Shown here in pieces: positions 1 to 8,238 of a stretch of DNA of 64,000 bases. Under the pieces are notes generated by a model, which did no database searches, had not been told where the DNA came from, and worked only from the letters and a program-made list of their open reading frames with translations. The position numbers and the translations under genes were made by a program. The DNA comes from an uncultured Eubacteriales bacterium. GTDB taxonomy: Bacteria > Bacillota > Clostridia > Oscillospirales > UBA644. Numbering within the stretch: position 1 is the stretch's first letter; each line of letters begins with the position of its first letter. The stretch spans positions 1-64,000 of the forward strand of contig CAKSFN010000010.1 of assembly GCA_934454405.1 (NCBI GenBank), in the 5' to 3' direction.

Positions 1-249
1 GCGGACGGCTGGAAATGCGCCTGCGGTGCGACCGCAAGCGGCAACTTCTGCCCGAACTGCGGCGCGAAGAAGCCCGAAAATTCCGCATGGAAGTGCTCGT
101 GCGGCGCGGTCAACAACGGCAGGTTCTGCACTTCGTGCGGAGCGAAGAAGCCCGAAGCCGTTCAGTGCGCGAATTGCGGCTGGAAGCCCGAAGATCCGAC
201 ACAGGTTCCGAAATTCTGCCCCGAATGCGGAACACCGTTTAATAAATAA
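1..249 (+). CDS. C-terminal end of a zinc-ribbon protein (probably SPFH/YdjI-like), 5' end outside window
   Basis: Only the last 82 codons are visible (frame 1, stop TAA at 247-249). They read as tandem short zinc ribbons: Cys knuckles of the type WKCACG, FCPNCG, WKCSCG, FCTSCG, QCANCG and FCPECG, about three complete four-Cys sites, then a short polar tail. Zinc ribbons of this kind close the SPFH/band-7 'virion core' family (Bacillus YdjI). That family travels with a TFIIB-type zinc-ribbon protein (YdjG) and a TPM-domain protein (YdjH), and both follow here. The SPFH domain itself is not in the window, so the family name rests on context. Gap to the next gene is 11 bases with a good AGGAGG ribosome site. 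Confidence 0.75.
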   Translation, partial: ADGWKCACGATASGNFCPNCGAKKPENSAWKCSCGAVNNGRFCTSCGAKKPEAVQCANCGWKPEDPTQVPKFCPECGTPFNK

Positions 250-260
250 GGAGGTCGTAT

Positions 261-1346
261 ATGTCCACCTTGCTTGAATACAAATGCCCGTGCTGCGGCG
301 GCGCGATTGCGTTTGACAGCGAAACGCAAAAACTCAAATGCCCTTACTGCGATACCGAGTTTGAGGTTGAAACGCTTAAAGAGTACGACGAGGATCTGAA
401 AAAAGAGACCCCCGACGATATGAAGTGGAAAACCGACGCCGGAAAAGAATGGCAGGAGGGCGAAGCCGAGGGAATGCGTGTTTATGTTTGCGATTCCTGC
501 GGCGGCGAGATAGTCTGCGACGAAAATACGGCGGCGACAAGCTGTCCGTACTGCGGCAACCCCGTAGTTATGAAGGGAAACCTCAAAGGCTTTTTGAAGC
601 CCGACTATATCATCCCTTTCAAGCTTGACAAGAGCGCGGCGAAAGAAAGATTTTTCAAACACCTGAAAGGCAAGCGTCTCTTGCCGAAGGTCTTCAAGAG
701 CGAGAACCATATCGACGAGATCAAAGGAATTTACGTTCCGTTCTGGCTGTTTGATTCCGATGTGGACGCAAATATACGCTACAAGGCGACGCGCGTCAGA
801 ACGTGGAGCGACAGCGAAAACGATTATACGGAAACAAGCTATTACGCCGTTCACCGCGCAGGAAACATCTCTTTTGCAAATGTTCCCGTGGACGGCTCGT
901 CAAAAATGCCGGACGATCTGATGGAATCCGTCGAGCCGTTTGATTTCGGCGAAGCGAAAGAGTTCGCGACGGCGTATTTTGCGGGATATTTTGCCGATAA
1001 ATACGACGTTGACGCTGCGCAGTCCGTCGAAAGAGCGAATGAGAGAATTAAAAAAAGCACCGAACAGGAGTTTGCGAGGACAGTTACCGGTTATGCGACC
1101 GTAATGCCCGAACAAAGCAGTATCAGACTTTCAAACGGCGTTGCAAAATACGCGATGTATCCCGTTTGGATTTTGAACACGACGTGGAAGGATCAGAAAT
1201 TCACGTTTGCGATGAACGGACAGACGGGCAAATTCGTCGGAAATCTTCCGCTCGACAAAGGCGCGTTTTTCAAGTGGCTTTTTGCTCTCGGCGGAATATT
1301 GAGCGCGGCGGCTCTCGCTGTCTCATATCTTATCTGGTCACTGTGA
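261..1346 (+). CDS. TFIIB-type zinc-ribbon membrane protein (YdjG-like)
   Basis: 361 residues. The N-terminus carries a four-Cys zinc ribbon (CPCCGG near residue 9 and CPYC near 27). A second ribbon follows around residues 76-97 (CDSCGGE and CPYCGN). The middle is a globular region of no recognised catalytic type. The C-terminus ends in one hydrophobic segment (about residues 337-360), so it is probably tail-anchored with the zinc domains in the cytoplasm. In Bacillus subtilis the comparable gene lies in the pspA-ydjGHI envelope-stress operon; that role is inferred, not visible here. Start chosen at ATG 261 after GGAGG. The next gene begins 13 bases downstream, which suggests one transcript with both neighbours. 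Confidence 0.8.
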   Translation: MSTLLEYKCPCCGGAIAFDSETQKLKCPYCDTEFEVETLKEYDEDLKKETPDDMKWKTDAGKEWQEGEAEGMRVYVCDSCGGEIVCDENTAATSCPYCGNPVVMKGNLKGFLKPDYIIPFKLDKSAAKERFFKHLKGKRLLPKVFKSENHIDEIKGIYVPFWLFDSDVDANIRYKATRVRTWSDSENDYTETSYYAVHRAGNISFANVPVDGSSKMPDDLMESVEPFDFGEAKEFATAYFAGYFADKYDVDAAQSVERANERIKKSTEQEFARTVTGYATVMPEQSSIRLSNGVAKYAMYPVWILNTTWKDQKFTFAMNGQTGKFVGNLPLDKGAFFKWLFALGGILSAAALAVSYLIWSL

Positions 1347-1359
1347 GGAGGGGTCTGAA

Positions 1360-2148
1360 ATGAAGAAAAAAATAATTATATCTTTTATACTCCTGCTTGC
1401 GGTTACGCTGAGCCTTGCGCTGCCGACGTTTGCCGCGTATGATTTTGATAAAATCAGAATTATTGACAATGCGGACTTCCTGACGGATGCCGACTATGCG
1501 ACGGTTTATACAAAACTTTGCGAAGCGTCGAGAAAGTACGGCGTCGAACTTTTCATATATACCGAAAAAAGCGGCGTTGAAGAAACCGACGAAAACATAA
1601 ACCGCTATGTCAGAAGTCTTTATAATGAGATATTTGACAATGAGGCGGGAAAAGACTGCGTTATCCTCTATGTGATAGACGATACCGCGAGCCTTGACCT
1701 TGCGTGCGTATATTCCAACGGCAAAGCGAAAGCCGCGGTCAACTTTGACGCGCAGGAACGTCTTCGCGAAACGCTTCGCGACGGTGGAAAGTCCGATAGA
1801 TTTGTTCTCTATACCGATGAATGTATAAGACTTCTCGATCTTTATGAATCAACGGGCAAAGAGTACAAAAAGCCGTTCGGCTGGTTCGGCGCGATAGCGA
1901 TCAGCCTCGGAATAGGTTTTGTTATCGCTCTTATAGTCGTCCTTGTTATGAAAGGCAAGCTGAAGACCGTCCGCTTCCGCAACGAAGCGGCAGATTATAC
2001 CGTACCCGACAGTATGAACGTCACAGATGAAAGAGATCTGTATCTTTACAGTACCGTCGTAGCGACGCCGAAACCGAAAGAGTCCTCTTCATCATCTTCG
2101 TCATCCGGTTCTTCCGACGGAGGTATAAGCAGTTCCGGCAGAGTGTAA
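1360..2148 (+). CDS. TPM-domain membrane protein with Ser-rich tail (YdjH-like)
   Basis: 262 residues. A Sec signal or N-terminal anchor (residues 1-25, charged MKKK then hydrophobic) precedes a TPM/UPF0603 domain (about 30-155), with the usual early I-x-D-x-A-x-x-L segment (IIDNADFLTDADY) and a VILYVIDD strand. A transmembrane helix follows (about 175-200), then a charged linker and a low-complexity Ser/Gly tail. TPM domains are extracytoplasmic, so the order signal, TPM, membrane, tail puts the domain outside. A C-terminal Ser/Gly tail is common in this family. It is the last gene of the three-gene cluster and ends just before a bidirectional hairpin. Start ATG 1360 follows GGAGGGG. Confidence 0.8.
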   Translation: MKKKIIISFILLLAVTLSLALPTFAAYDFDKIRIIDNADFLTDADYATVYTKLCEASRKYGVELFIYTEKSGVEETDENINRYVRSLYNEIFDNEAGKDCVILYVIDDTASLDLACVYSNGKAKAAVNFDAQERLRETLRDGGKSDRFVLYTDECIRLLDLYESTGKEYKKPFGWFGAIAISLGIGFVIALIVVLVMKGKLKTVRFRNEAADYTVPDSMNVTDERDLYLYSTVVATPKPKESSSSSSSSGSSDGGISSSGRV

Positions 2149-2183
2149 GTCTTTTTGTTATACCGCAAAAAATGAAAGCAAAT

Positions 2184-2218
2184 GGGGCTGTAAAAAAACG
2201 CAAGTTTTTTACAGCCCC
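2184..2218. terminator. hairpin of the GGGGCTGTAAAAAA family between convergent genes
   Basis: Arms GGGGCTGTAAAAAA and TTTTTTACAGCCCC around loop ACGCAAG. It lies between the ends of the TPM gene (+) and the small membrane protein gene (-), where a bidirectional terminator is expected. The A/T tracts sit inside the stem rather than after it, and the same sequence recurs elsewhere in the window. Confidence 0.7.
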
Positions 2219-2237
2219 TTGTTTTTACGGCTTCGGA

Positions 2238-2597
2238 CTATCTGTCGGAAACAGAGTAGTATATTGATAAAATCATTATGGGGAACGCCGTTATGAAAGT
2301 CATTATGAACCCGGATAAGAATCCGAATTTTTTCTCGCAAAGACCGCAAACCGCGCGTATCGGCCTTCCGTTATCGGTCATCCCCGTATTTTTCAGTCTT
2401 TTGAGGTCTCCCGTGTAAAGGGATGAAAAAGTGCTCAGCACTATAAGAATAAAAACGATTGCAAAGCAGAGCTTCTTTATCGGGGACTGCCCCCCGAGAG
2501 TGAAAACCGAAAGAAAAATACATACCGCAATGCACACGAGCATCCCGATTATTGCGGGAAGGGTAAGCAAAAGTCTTCCGTTTTTGATTTTTGTCAT
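2238..2597 (-). CDS. small three-helix membrane protein, function unknown
   Basis: 119 residues, not recognised. Three hydrophobic stretches are visible (about residues 9-33, 43-61 and 91-115), with a charged loop containing a CGLCEKK segment between helices 2 and 3. The Cys pair could be structural but is too little for a metal site. Start ATG 2597 has GGAGG seven bases upstream. It is the last gene of the long minus-strand run, 42 bases after the 55-residue gene, and terminates into the 2184-2218 hairpin. No catalytic motif was found. Confidence 0.55.
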   Translation of the reverse strand: MTKIKNGRLLLTLPAIIGMLVCIAVCIFLSVFTLGGQSPIKKLCFAIVFILIVLSTFSSLYTGDLKRLKNTGMTDNGRPIRAVCGLCEKKFGFLSGFIMTFITAFPIMILSIYYSVSDR

Positions 2598-2639
2598 TTT
2601 ACACGTCCTCCTCTCCCGGAGAGCGGCGGTTAAGCCTTG

Positions 2640-2807
2640 TTAAAGGTCGTCCGCGTCCTGTTCGGGCTGACCGCCGTCTTTGGGGTTGCCCGTCCAGCTT
2701 CCGAGAACGTCCGTGCTGTTTTCGCGTTGGGACGTCTGTCTGAACGCTTCTATTACCTCTTCGGTCTTGTTTTCCGCCGTAAGGCGTTTGTTTTTCTTTT
2801 TCGGCAT
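2640..2807 (-). CDS. 55-residue conserved-looking small protein
   Basis: ATG at 2807 with GAGGTG upstream, stop TAA at 2642-2640. The product is very hydrophilic: a basic N-terminus (MPKKKNKRL), an acidic/Gln middle, a short G-S-W-T-G-N-P motif and the acidic tail DADDL. From memory, small clostridial proteins with a GS[WY]TG motif and a DADDL tail recur in several genomes, which supports a real gene; this needs a search. It fits tightly between pncC (32 bases away) and the membrane protein (42 bases). No function can be assigned. The GS-W/Y-T-G core could be a docking motif, but that is speculation. Confidence 0.6.
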   Translation of the reverse strand: MPKKKNKRLTAENKTEEVIEAFRQTSQRENSTDVLGSWTGNPKDGGQPEQDADDL

Positions 2808-2839
2808 AGTTGTCACCTCGGTGATATTATGCCGTTTTT

Positions 2840-3304
2840 TTATTTCAATATCCGCAGAACGAGGTCAAAACAGCGGTTTGCCGCCGTAAGCCTTATTTCT
2901 TCCCGTGACCCGCGCAGGCGCAATTCCTCGACTTTTTCGCCGAACGGGGAACTGACGGCGACAAAAACAAGTCCGACGTCTTTTCCGCCCGGTCCCGCAT
3001 ATCCGGTCAGCGCCGCGCCGACCTCCGCCGCCGCGAACTTTTTTGCACCGCGCGCCATTTCAAGCGCACATTCCGCGCTGACTTCCGTATGTTTTTCTAT
3101 CGTTTCCGCTTTTACGCCGAGTTTCTCTGCCTTGATTCTGTTTGAGTATGACACAACGGACGCTTCAATCACTTCGGACGCTCCGGCAAGGTCGGTCAAC
3201 GCTTTCGCGCAAAGTCCGCCCGTGCAGGATTCCGCAAACGCGATATGCAGTTTTTTCTCTTTCAGAATTTCAAAACATTCCGAAAGGCTCGGTATGTTTT
3301 CCAT
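2840..3304 (-). CDS. pncC: nicotinamide-nucleotide amidohydrolase, CinA C-terminal type
   Basis: 154 residues, the usual length for a stand-alone CinA-C/PncC protein, which deamidates NMN to nicotinate mononucleotide in the pyridine-nucleotide salvage cycle. Family motifs are clear: AESCTGGLCA near residue 24, SYSNRIKAEKLGV near 52, and the TGYAGPGG segment near 99. The N-terminal COG1058 half of full-length CinA is absent. Its ATG (3304) overlaps the stop of thiI by one base (TGATG), so the two are translationally coupled. Nothing suggests decay. Confidence 0.88.
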   Translation of the reverse strand: MENIPSLSECFEILKEKKLHIAFAESCTGGLCAKALTDLAGASEVIEASVVSYSNRIKAEKLGVKAETIEKHTEVSAECALEMARGAKKFAAAEVGAALTGYAGPGGKDVGLVFVAVSSPFGEKVEELRLRGSREEIRLTAANRCFDLVLRILK

Positions 3305-4470
3305 CAGTAAATGAACTCCGTTCTGTCATAGGTGACTTCGGAAAGCAACTTTTCGATATCGAGTTTTTTCTCTTCTTCAAGCACTTCCGCGAGCGTCGGT
3401 TTTGTTTGCGGGTGACGCGGCGTGAAGACCGTGCAGCAGTCCTCGTAAGGTTCAATCGAGGTTTCGTAGGTTCCTATTTTGAACGCTATGTCAACTATGT
3501 CCTGCTTATCCATGCCTATGCACGGACGGAATACGGGCATATCCGCCGCCGCTTCCGTAACGGTTATCGCCTGAAGCGTCTGGCTTGCGACCTGCCCAAG
3601 ACTTTCGCCCGTTATGATTGCGCCCTCTTTCGCTTTTTTTGCGATGTCGCAGGCAATGCGGAGCATAAAACGACGCATTATCAGCGTGAACAGATCTTCC
3701 TTGCACTCTCTGCGAATGTGTTCCTGAATATCCGTGAACTGAACCACGAAAACCGTCATTTTGCCGCTGTAACGGCTGACAAGACGCGCAAGTTTCTCAA
3801 CTTTTTGGCGAGCTCTTTCCGATGTGTACGGCGGGCTTTCGAAATGCACCGCGCTTATCTTCATACCGCGCCGAGCCATCATATATCCCGCAACGGGGCT
3901 GTCAAGTCCGCCCGAGAGCATGAGAAGACCGTGACCGCCTATGCCGCACGGAAGCCCGCCCGCGCCCCGTTTTGCGTCGGTGTGAACGAAAATGTGATGT
4001 TCACGGACTTCCGCATAAACGGTGACTTCGGGCTCTTTCATTTTGACTTCGAGACGGGGAAACACGGAAAGCAGTTTTCCGCCGAGCTCCGCGCCTATTT
4101 CGGGCGATTTTTTCGGATATGCTTTGTCCGCTCTTTTCGCCACGACTTTGAAAGACTTTGCAAACATCAGCGCGGGACGCAGATATTCCGCCGCCTGCGA
4201 AAGCATTGTGTCAAAGTCGTAGTCGCAGACCGCCGCGCGCGTGACGCTGACTGCGCCGAAAACGCGGCAAAGTCTGTCTTCCGCTTCGTCCATATCGACG
4301 TTTTCGTCTTCAAAATCAACGAATACGGTCGATTGTTTCGCGAAAATACGCGCTTTGCCCAAAGTTTCTACCGCGTTGCGGACATTGCGGAGAAGCAGGT
4401 CTTCGAATTTGTATCTGTTGGCGCCTTTAAGCACCATTTCGCCCTGTTTGAGAAGAATAATTTCTTTCAT
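3304..4470 (-). CDS. thiI: tRNA 4-thiouridine synthase / sulfur carrier-type ThiI
   Basis: 388 residues: N-terminal ferredoxin-like and THUMP domains (about 1-165), then a PP-loop adenylation domain with the signature LSGGLDSPVAGY near residue 183. It activates U8 of tRNA for thiolation and in many bacteria also serves thiazole synthesis. The C-terminal rhodanese extension of the E. coli enzyme is missing, as is usual in Bacillota, where a dedicated cysteine desulfurase supplies sulfur; such a gene lies about 2.7 kb upstream in the same run. Start ATG 4470 follows AAAGGAAG, ten bases after the end of metG. Confidence 0.93.
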   Translation of the reverse strand: MKEIILLKQGEMVLKGANRYKFEDLLLRNVRNAVETLGKARIFAKQSTVFVDFEDENVDMDEAEDRLCRVFGAVSVTRAAVCDYDFDTMLSQAAEYLRPALMFAKSFKVVAKRADKAYPKKSPEIGAELGGKLLSVFPRLEVKMKEPEVTVYAEVREHHIFVHTDAKRGAGGLPCGIGGHGLLMLSGGLDSPVAGYMMARRGMKISAVHFESPPYTSERARQKVEKLARLVSRYSGKMTVFVVQFTDIQEHIRRECKEDLFTLIMRRFMLRIACDIAKKAKEGAIITGESLGQVASQTLQAITVTEAAADMPVFRPCIGMDKQDIVDIAFKIGTYETSIEPYEDCCTVFTPRHPQTKPTLAEVLEEEKKLDIEKLLSEVTYDRTEFIY

Positions 4471-4480
4471 TTGTCTTCCT

Positions 4481-6415
4481 TTATCTTACGCGTTCGCCGA
4501 GCGGGGTGTCTTCCGCGAGGAATACCACGCGAACGGTCTCTTCTCCCGACGCAAGTATCATGCCCTGCGATTCCACGCCGCAGAGTTTTGCCGGTTTAAG
4601 GTTCGCAACAACGATTATCTTTTTGCCTACAAGGTCTTCGGGCTTGTACCATTTTGCTATGCCCGAAACGACCTGTCTTTGCTCGTAGCCGAGGTCTATC
4701 TGCAATTTGAGCAGCTTTTTCGCTTTCGGCACGGGCTCGCAGGCGATTATTTGCGCGGTTCGGAGTTCGACGCCCATAAAGTCGTCTATACCTATTTCCG
4801 CGACGCCTTCCGGTTTTTCGAGCTTCTGCGCCGCTTTTACCGCCGCTTCGTGTTCCGCTTTCAATTCTTCTATCTTCTTTTCCGCGTCGATTCTTCCGAA
4901 CAGCATCTCGCTTTCGCCGAGAACCGTTCCCGCCGCGTAAACGCCGAAGTTTTCAACCGTCGAAAGGTCTCCCGCCTCCGTGTTCAACTGCTTGAATATC
5001 GAAGCCGCGGTCGAGGGCATAAACGGCGTGAGAAGCACCGCGCCCACGCGTATGGTTTCAAGCAGATTGTAAAGCACGGTTCCGAGAACTTCTTTTTTAT
5101 CTTCGTCCTTCGCCAATATCCACGGCGCGGTCTCGTCAATGTATTTGTTTGCTCTCCGCAGCATCGCAAATACCGCGTTTTCCGCGTCCGCGATGTGCAG
5201 GTCGTCCATTTTTGCCTTGTAGGTCTCAACGGTCTGTTTTACCGTTTCGATAAGAGCCGCATCAAATTCCGTGCCCTGCGCAGGAGCGGGAACCACGCCG
5301 TCGAAATACTTTTTGGTCATTGCCAGCGTGCGGCTGACAAGGTTGCCGAGGTTGTTTGCCAGGTCGGAATTATATCTCTCGATAACCGTTTCGTAGGTTA
5401 TGGAGCCGTCCGCCGCAAACGGGGTCTCGGAAAGAACATAGTGTCTTACCGCGTCAACGCCGAACGCATGAACGAGGTCGTCCGCATAAATGACGTTGCC
5501 CTTTGATTTGGACATCTTGTCCTCCCCGAACAGGAGCCATGGGTGTCCGAACACTTTTTTCGGGAGCGGCAGGTCGAGCGCCATAAGGAAGATGGGCCAA
5601 TAGATAGTATGGAATCGGAGAATATCCTTACCGATGACGTGCAGGTCTGCGGGCCAGTATTTGCCGAAATTCTCGCCCTGCCTGTCAACATCGTAGCCCA
5701 GCGCCGTGATATAGTTTGTCAGCGCGTCGAGCCAAACGTAAATAACGTGCCTTTCGTCAAACGGAACGGGAATGCCCCATTTGAAAGATGTTCTCGAAAC
5801 GCAGAGATCCTGAAGCCCCGGTTTGAGGAAGTTGTTTATCATTTCCTTTTTGCGGAGTTCGGGGCTGATGAAGTCGGGGTGGTCTTCGATATACTTCATG
5901 AGTCTGTCCGCGTATTTGGACATTTTGAAGAAGTAAGCTTCCTCTTTCATCTTATTGACGGGTCTGCCGCAGTCGGGGCACTTGCCGTCCACTATCTGCG
6001 TTTCCGTGAAAAACGATTCGCACGGCTCGCAGTACCAGCCCTCGTATTCCGATTTGTATATGTCGCCCTGCTCGTAGAATTTTTTGAAGATATTCTGAAC
6101 GGCTTTTTCGTGATAGTCGTCGGTCGTTCTGATAAAGTAGTCGTAACTTGTTCCGACAAGATCCCAGATTCCCTTTATCTGCTCCGCAACGCCGTCCACG
6201 AACGCTTTCGGAGAAAGTCCCGCCTCATGCGCCTTGTTTTCTATCTTCTGACCGTGCTCGTCCGTTCCCGTGCAGAAGAAAACGTCAAAGCCCGCAAGCC
6301 TTTTGTAGCGCGCGATGGCGTCGGTCAGGATTATTTCGTAAGTGTTTCCTATATGCGGTTTGCCCGAAGCGTAGGCGATAGCCGTCGTTATATAGTACGG
6401 TTTCTTTTCAGCCAT
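4481..6415 (-). CDS. metG: methionyl-tRNA synthetase
   Basis: 644 residues, class I aminoacyl-tRNA synthetase charging tRNA-Met. The HIGH motif is GKPHIGN near residue 18. A zinc knuckle follows (CEPC ... CPDCG, about 127-147), and the KMSKS loop is KMSKSKGN near 300. The anticodon-binding helical domain is followed by a C-terminal EMAP/Trbp111-type tRNA-binding domain (about 540-644), linked by a charged helix (EKKIEELKAEHEAA). The length fits the dimeric long form. Start ATG 6415 has AAGGAG ten bases upstream. It is internal to the operon and shows no T-box or SAM leader. Confidence 0.96.
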   Translation of the reverse strand: MAEKKPYYITTAIAYASGKPHIGNTYEIILTDAIARYKRLAGFDVFFCTGTDEHGQKIENKAHEAGLSPKAFVDGVAEQIKGIWDLVGTSYDYFIRTTDDYHEKAVQNIFKKFYEQGDIYKSEYEGWYCEPCESFFTETQIVDGKCPDCGRPVNKMKEEAYFFKMSKYADRLMKYIEDHPDFISPELRKKEMINNFLKPGLQDLCVSRTSFKWGIPVPFDERHVIYVWLDALTNYITALGYDVDRQGENFGKYWPADLHVIGKDILRFHTIYWPIFLMALDLPLPKKVFGHPWLLFGEDKMSKSKGNVIYADDLVHAFGVDAVRHYVLSETPFAADGSITYETVIERYNSDLANNLGNLVSRTLAMTKKYFDGVVPAPAQGTEFDAALIETVKQTVETYKAKMDDLHIADAENAVFAMLRRANKYIDETAPWILAKDEDKKEVLGTVLYNLLETIRVGAVLLTPFMPSTAASIFKQLNTEAGDLSTVENFGVYAAGTVLGESEMLFGRIDAEKKIEELKAEHEAAVKAAQKLEKPEGVAEIGIDDFMGVELRTAQIIACEPVPKAKKLLKLQIDLGYEQRQVVSGIAKWYKPEDLVGKKIIVVANLKPAKLCGVESQGMILASGEETVRVVFLAEDTPLGERVR

Positions 6416-6432
6416 TTTATATCAACTCCTTG

Positions 6433-7119
6433 TTATTTCTGCGAATAAATTATCAGGCACGGAACGCCGTCTATTTCAACTTCTTTTTCAAACAGTGTCG
6501 TCTGCTGCGCTATAAGAGCTTCAAGTTCAAGTCTGTTCTGCATGTGAAGCGTGCCGTAATATTCTTTCGGTATGACCGCAACCGCTTCAAATTTGCAGTC
6601 AAGGCAATCGAAAACTTTACTTATTGCCGTTCTGCCGTTTTCAATTTCCGTTCCGTCGCCCGCAAGCGCCTTGTACTGCTCGCCGTAGAGCATATAAACG
6701 CCCTTTATAAGATCGCCGTCCGTTATGACCGTTATATAAAGCGCGCGGTTTTCGTCTCCGCCGCTCTTGTAGCACTCCTCGTCTTCGTCATAAGTGAAAA
6801 ACGGAGTTATCGGCTCGGGGAGAACCAACGTTTCGCCGCCGTCGGAAATTCTGTTGAGAATGATGACGTCGCCGTCGCCGCCTCCCACCGCCATGGTCGG
6901 ATAATCCTCCGCGTCGGGGTCAAACGTCATTTTGAGTTTTTTCGCTCTCGTTGCCGCATCCTCTTCGCGTACGGTTCCCGCAAAAATATCCTGAATATAG
7001 TCGAAAGCCGCTTCGTTTACATCCGCGCAGTCTCTGCCCGTCTCTTTGTAAAACTCAAGGATTTTCGTTCCGGGAATGCAGCCGAGATTTATCGCCGCCT
7101 TGATTATGTTTGATTTCAT
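6433..7119 (-). CDS. conserved-looking cytoplasmic protein of unknown function, between cysteine desulfurase and metG
   Basis: 228 residues, not recognised. No signal peptide or membrane segment. The N-terminal 60 residues look helical (KSNIIKAAINLGCIPGTKILEFYKETG). The rest is an acidic alpha/beta protein with a GGGDGD turn near residue 84 and a short Cys-containing segment (DCLDCKF) near 173. It is flanked by cysteine desulfurase (16 bases upstream) and metG (18 bases downstream), and has its own strong AAGGAGA site. Codon use matches its neighbours. Placement suggests a housekeeping role near sulfur transfer or tRNA metabolism, but no motif supports a specific one. Confidence 0.7.
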   Translation of the reverse strand: MKSNIIKAAINLGCIPGTKILEFYKETGRDCADVNEAAFDYIQDIFAGTVREEDAATRAKKLKMTFDPDAEDYPTMAVGGGDGDVIILNRISDGGETLVLPEPITPFFTYDEDEECYKSGGDENRALYITVITDGDLIKGVYMLYGEQYKALAGDGTEIENGRTAISKVFDCLDCKFEAVAVIPKEYYGTLHMQNRLELEALIAQQTTLFEKEVEIDGVPCLIIYSQK

Positions 7120-7134
7120 ATTTATGTTCTCCTT

Positions 7135-8238
7135 TTAACTTTTCTTTATTATCTTTCCGAGCGCGTCTTTCAATGTGTCTGCGGTCTTGTTTATTTCTTC
7201 TTCCGTCGTGAACTGCGAAAACGAAAAGCGCAATGCGTTTTTCTGATATTTTTCAAGCCCGAGCGCCTTGAAAACATGGCTGCCGTGTTTTGACGAACAC
7301 GCCGAGCCCGTCGATACGCAGATGCCCTCGTTTGAAAGATAATGAAGCAGGTTTTCCGCCATATATCCCTCGAACACGGCGTTCAGAATATACGGGCTTC
7401 CGTTTTCGGGACTTATGACAAGCCCTCCGAGCGCCCCGACTTTTTCTTTCAGCAGAGAAAATATTTTTGAGACCTTTTCTCTGTTCGCTTTTACGTCCGT
7501 GAGTTCAACGGCCCTTGCCCAAGCCGCCGCCCCCGCGACGTTTGACGTGCCCGGGAAAAGACCTTTTTCCTGACCGCCGCCGAAAAGAACGGGCTTGATT
7601 TTTATCCCTTTTTTGATATATACCGCTCCGATACCCTTGGGCGCGTGCGTCTTGTGGGCAGAAAACGACGCCATATCGACCTTTGAATAATCAAACGGCT
7701 CTTTCAAAAACGCCTGAACCGCGTCCGTGTGAAAGACCGCCCCTTTTACAAGGTGCGTCAGCCCCGCAAGCTTTTCCGTCGGATTCAGCGCGCCCGTCTC
7801 ATTGTTGACGTGCATTACGCTGACAAGCACCGTGTCGGGCGTCAATTCACGCCGCAGCGCTTCTTCCGTTATTATGCCGTTTTCGGGCTTCAGATAAACG
7901 ACGTCGAACTTGCTTTCCGCCTGCTTGAAGCATTCCAGCACCGCGGGGTGTTCGTATGCGGAAGTGATTATCCGTCCGCCGCGTTTTGTTTTAAGATAAC
8001 CGAGCACGGCAAGATTATCGCTTCCCGTTCCGCCCGATGTAAAAAAAAGCTCTTCGCTTTTGCAGCCGACGGCTTTCGCCAGCGTTTCTCTGCTTTTTTC
8101 AAGCAGTTTTTCTGCTTCAAAGCCGAACGAATGAAGCGATGCGGCGTTCGCGTAAAGATTTGTCATTACATCGCACGCAGTCTGCGCCGCTTCGGGCAGA
8201 ACAGCGGTCGTCGCCGCGTTGTCAAGATATATGCTCAT
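7135..8238 (-). CDS. cysteine desulfurase, NifS/IscS family
   Basis: 367 residues, fold-type I PLP enzyme that removes sulfur from cysteine as an enzyme-bound persulfide. The PLP lysine lies in SFSAHKTHAPKG (about residue 199). The catalytic cysteine is in STGSACSSKHGSHVF (about 315), the short loop of class II-like desulfurases. Its likely customer is ThiI, encoded downstream in the same run, giving tRNA s4U; Fe-S assembly is an alternative. The start codon overlaps the end of rmuC by four bases (ATGA type). The length is slightly under IscS (about 400), as in Bacillus NifZ-like enzymes. The gene symbol is left open because nifS, iscS and nifZ cannot be separated by eye. Confidence 0.88.
   Translation of the reverse strand: MSIYLDNAATTAVLPEAAQTACDVMTNLYANAASLHSFGFEAEKLLEKSRETLAKAVGCKSEELFFTSGGTGSDNLAVLGYLKTKRGGRIITSAYEHPAVLECFKQAESKFDVVYLKPENGIITEEALRRELTPDTVLVSVMHVNNETGALNPTEKLAGLTHLVKGAVFHTDAVQAFLKEPFDYSKVDMASFSAHKTHAPKGIGAVYIKKGIKIKPVLFGGGQEKGLFPGTSNVAGAAAWARAVELTDVKANREKVSKIFSLLKEKVGALGGLVISPENGSPYILNAVFEGYMAENLLHYLSNEGICVSTGSACSSKHGSHVFKALGLEKYQKNALRFSFSQFTTEEEINKTADTLKDALGKIIKKS

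Noticed and set aside
3142..4599. 485-codon plus-strand frame opposite pncC/thiI
   Set aside because: Shadow of two well-defined genes with all motifs on the minus strand; composition is not protein-like.
6416..6432. Possible T-box or SAM leader ahead of metG
   Set aside because: Only 17 bases separate metG from the preceding gene; no leader is possible.
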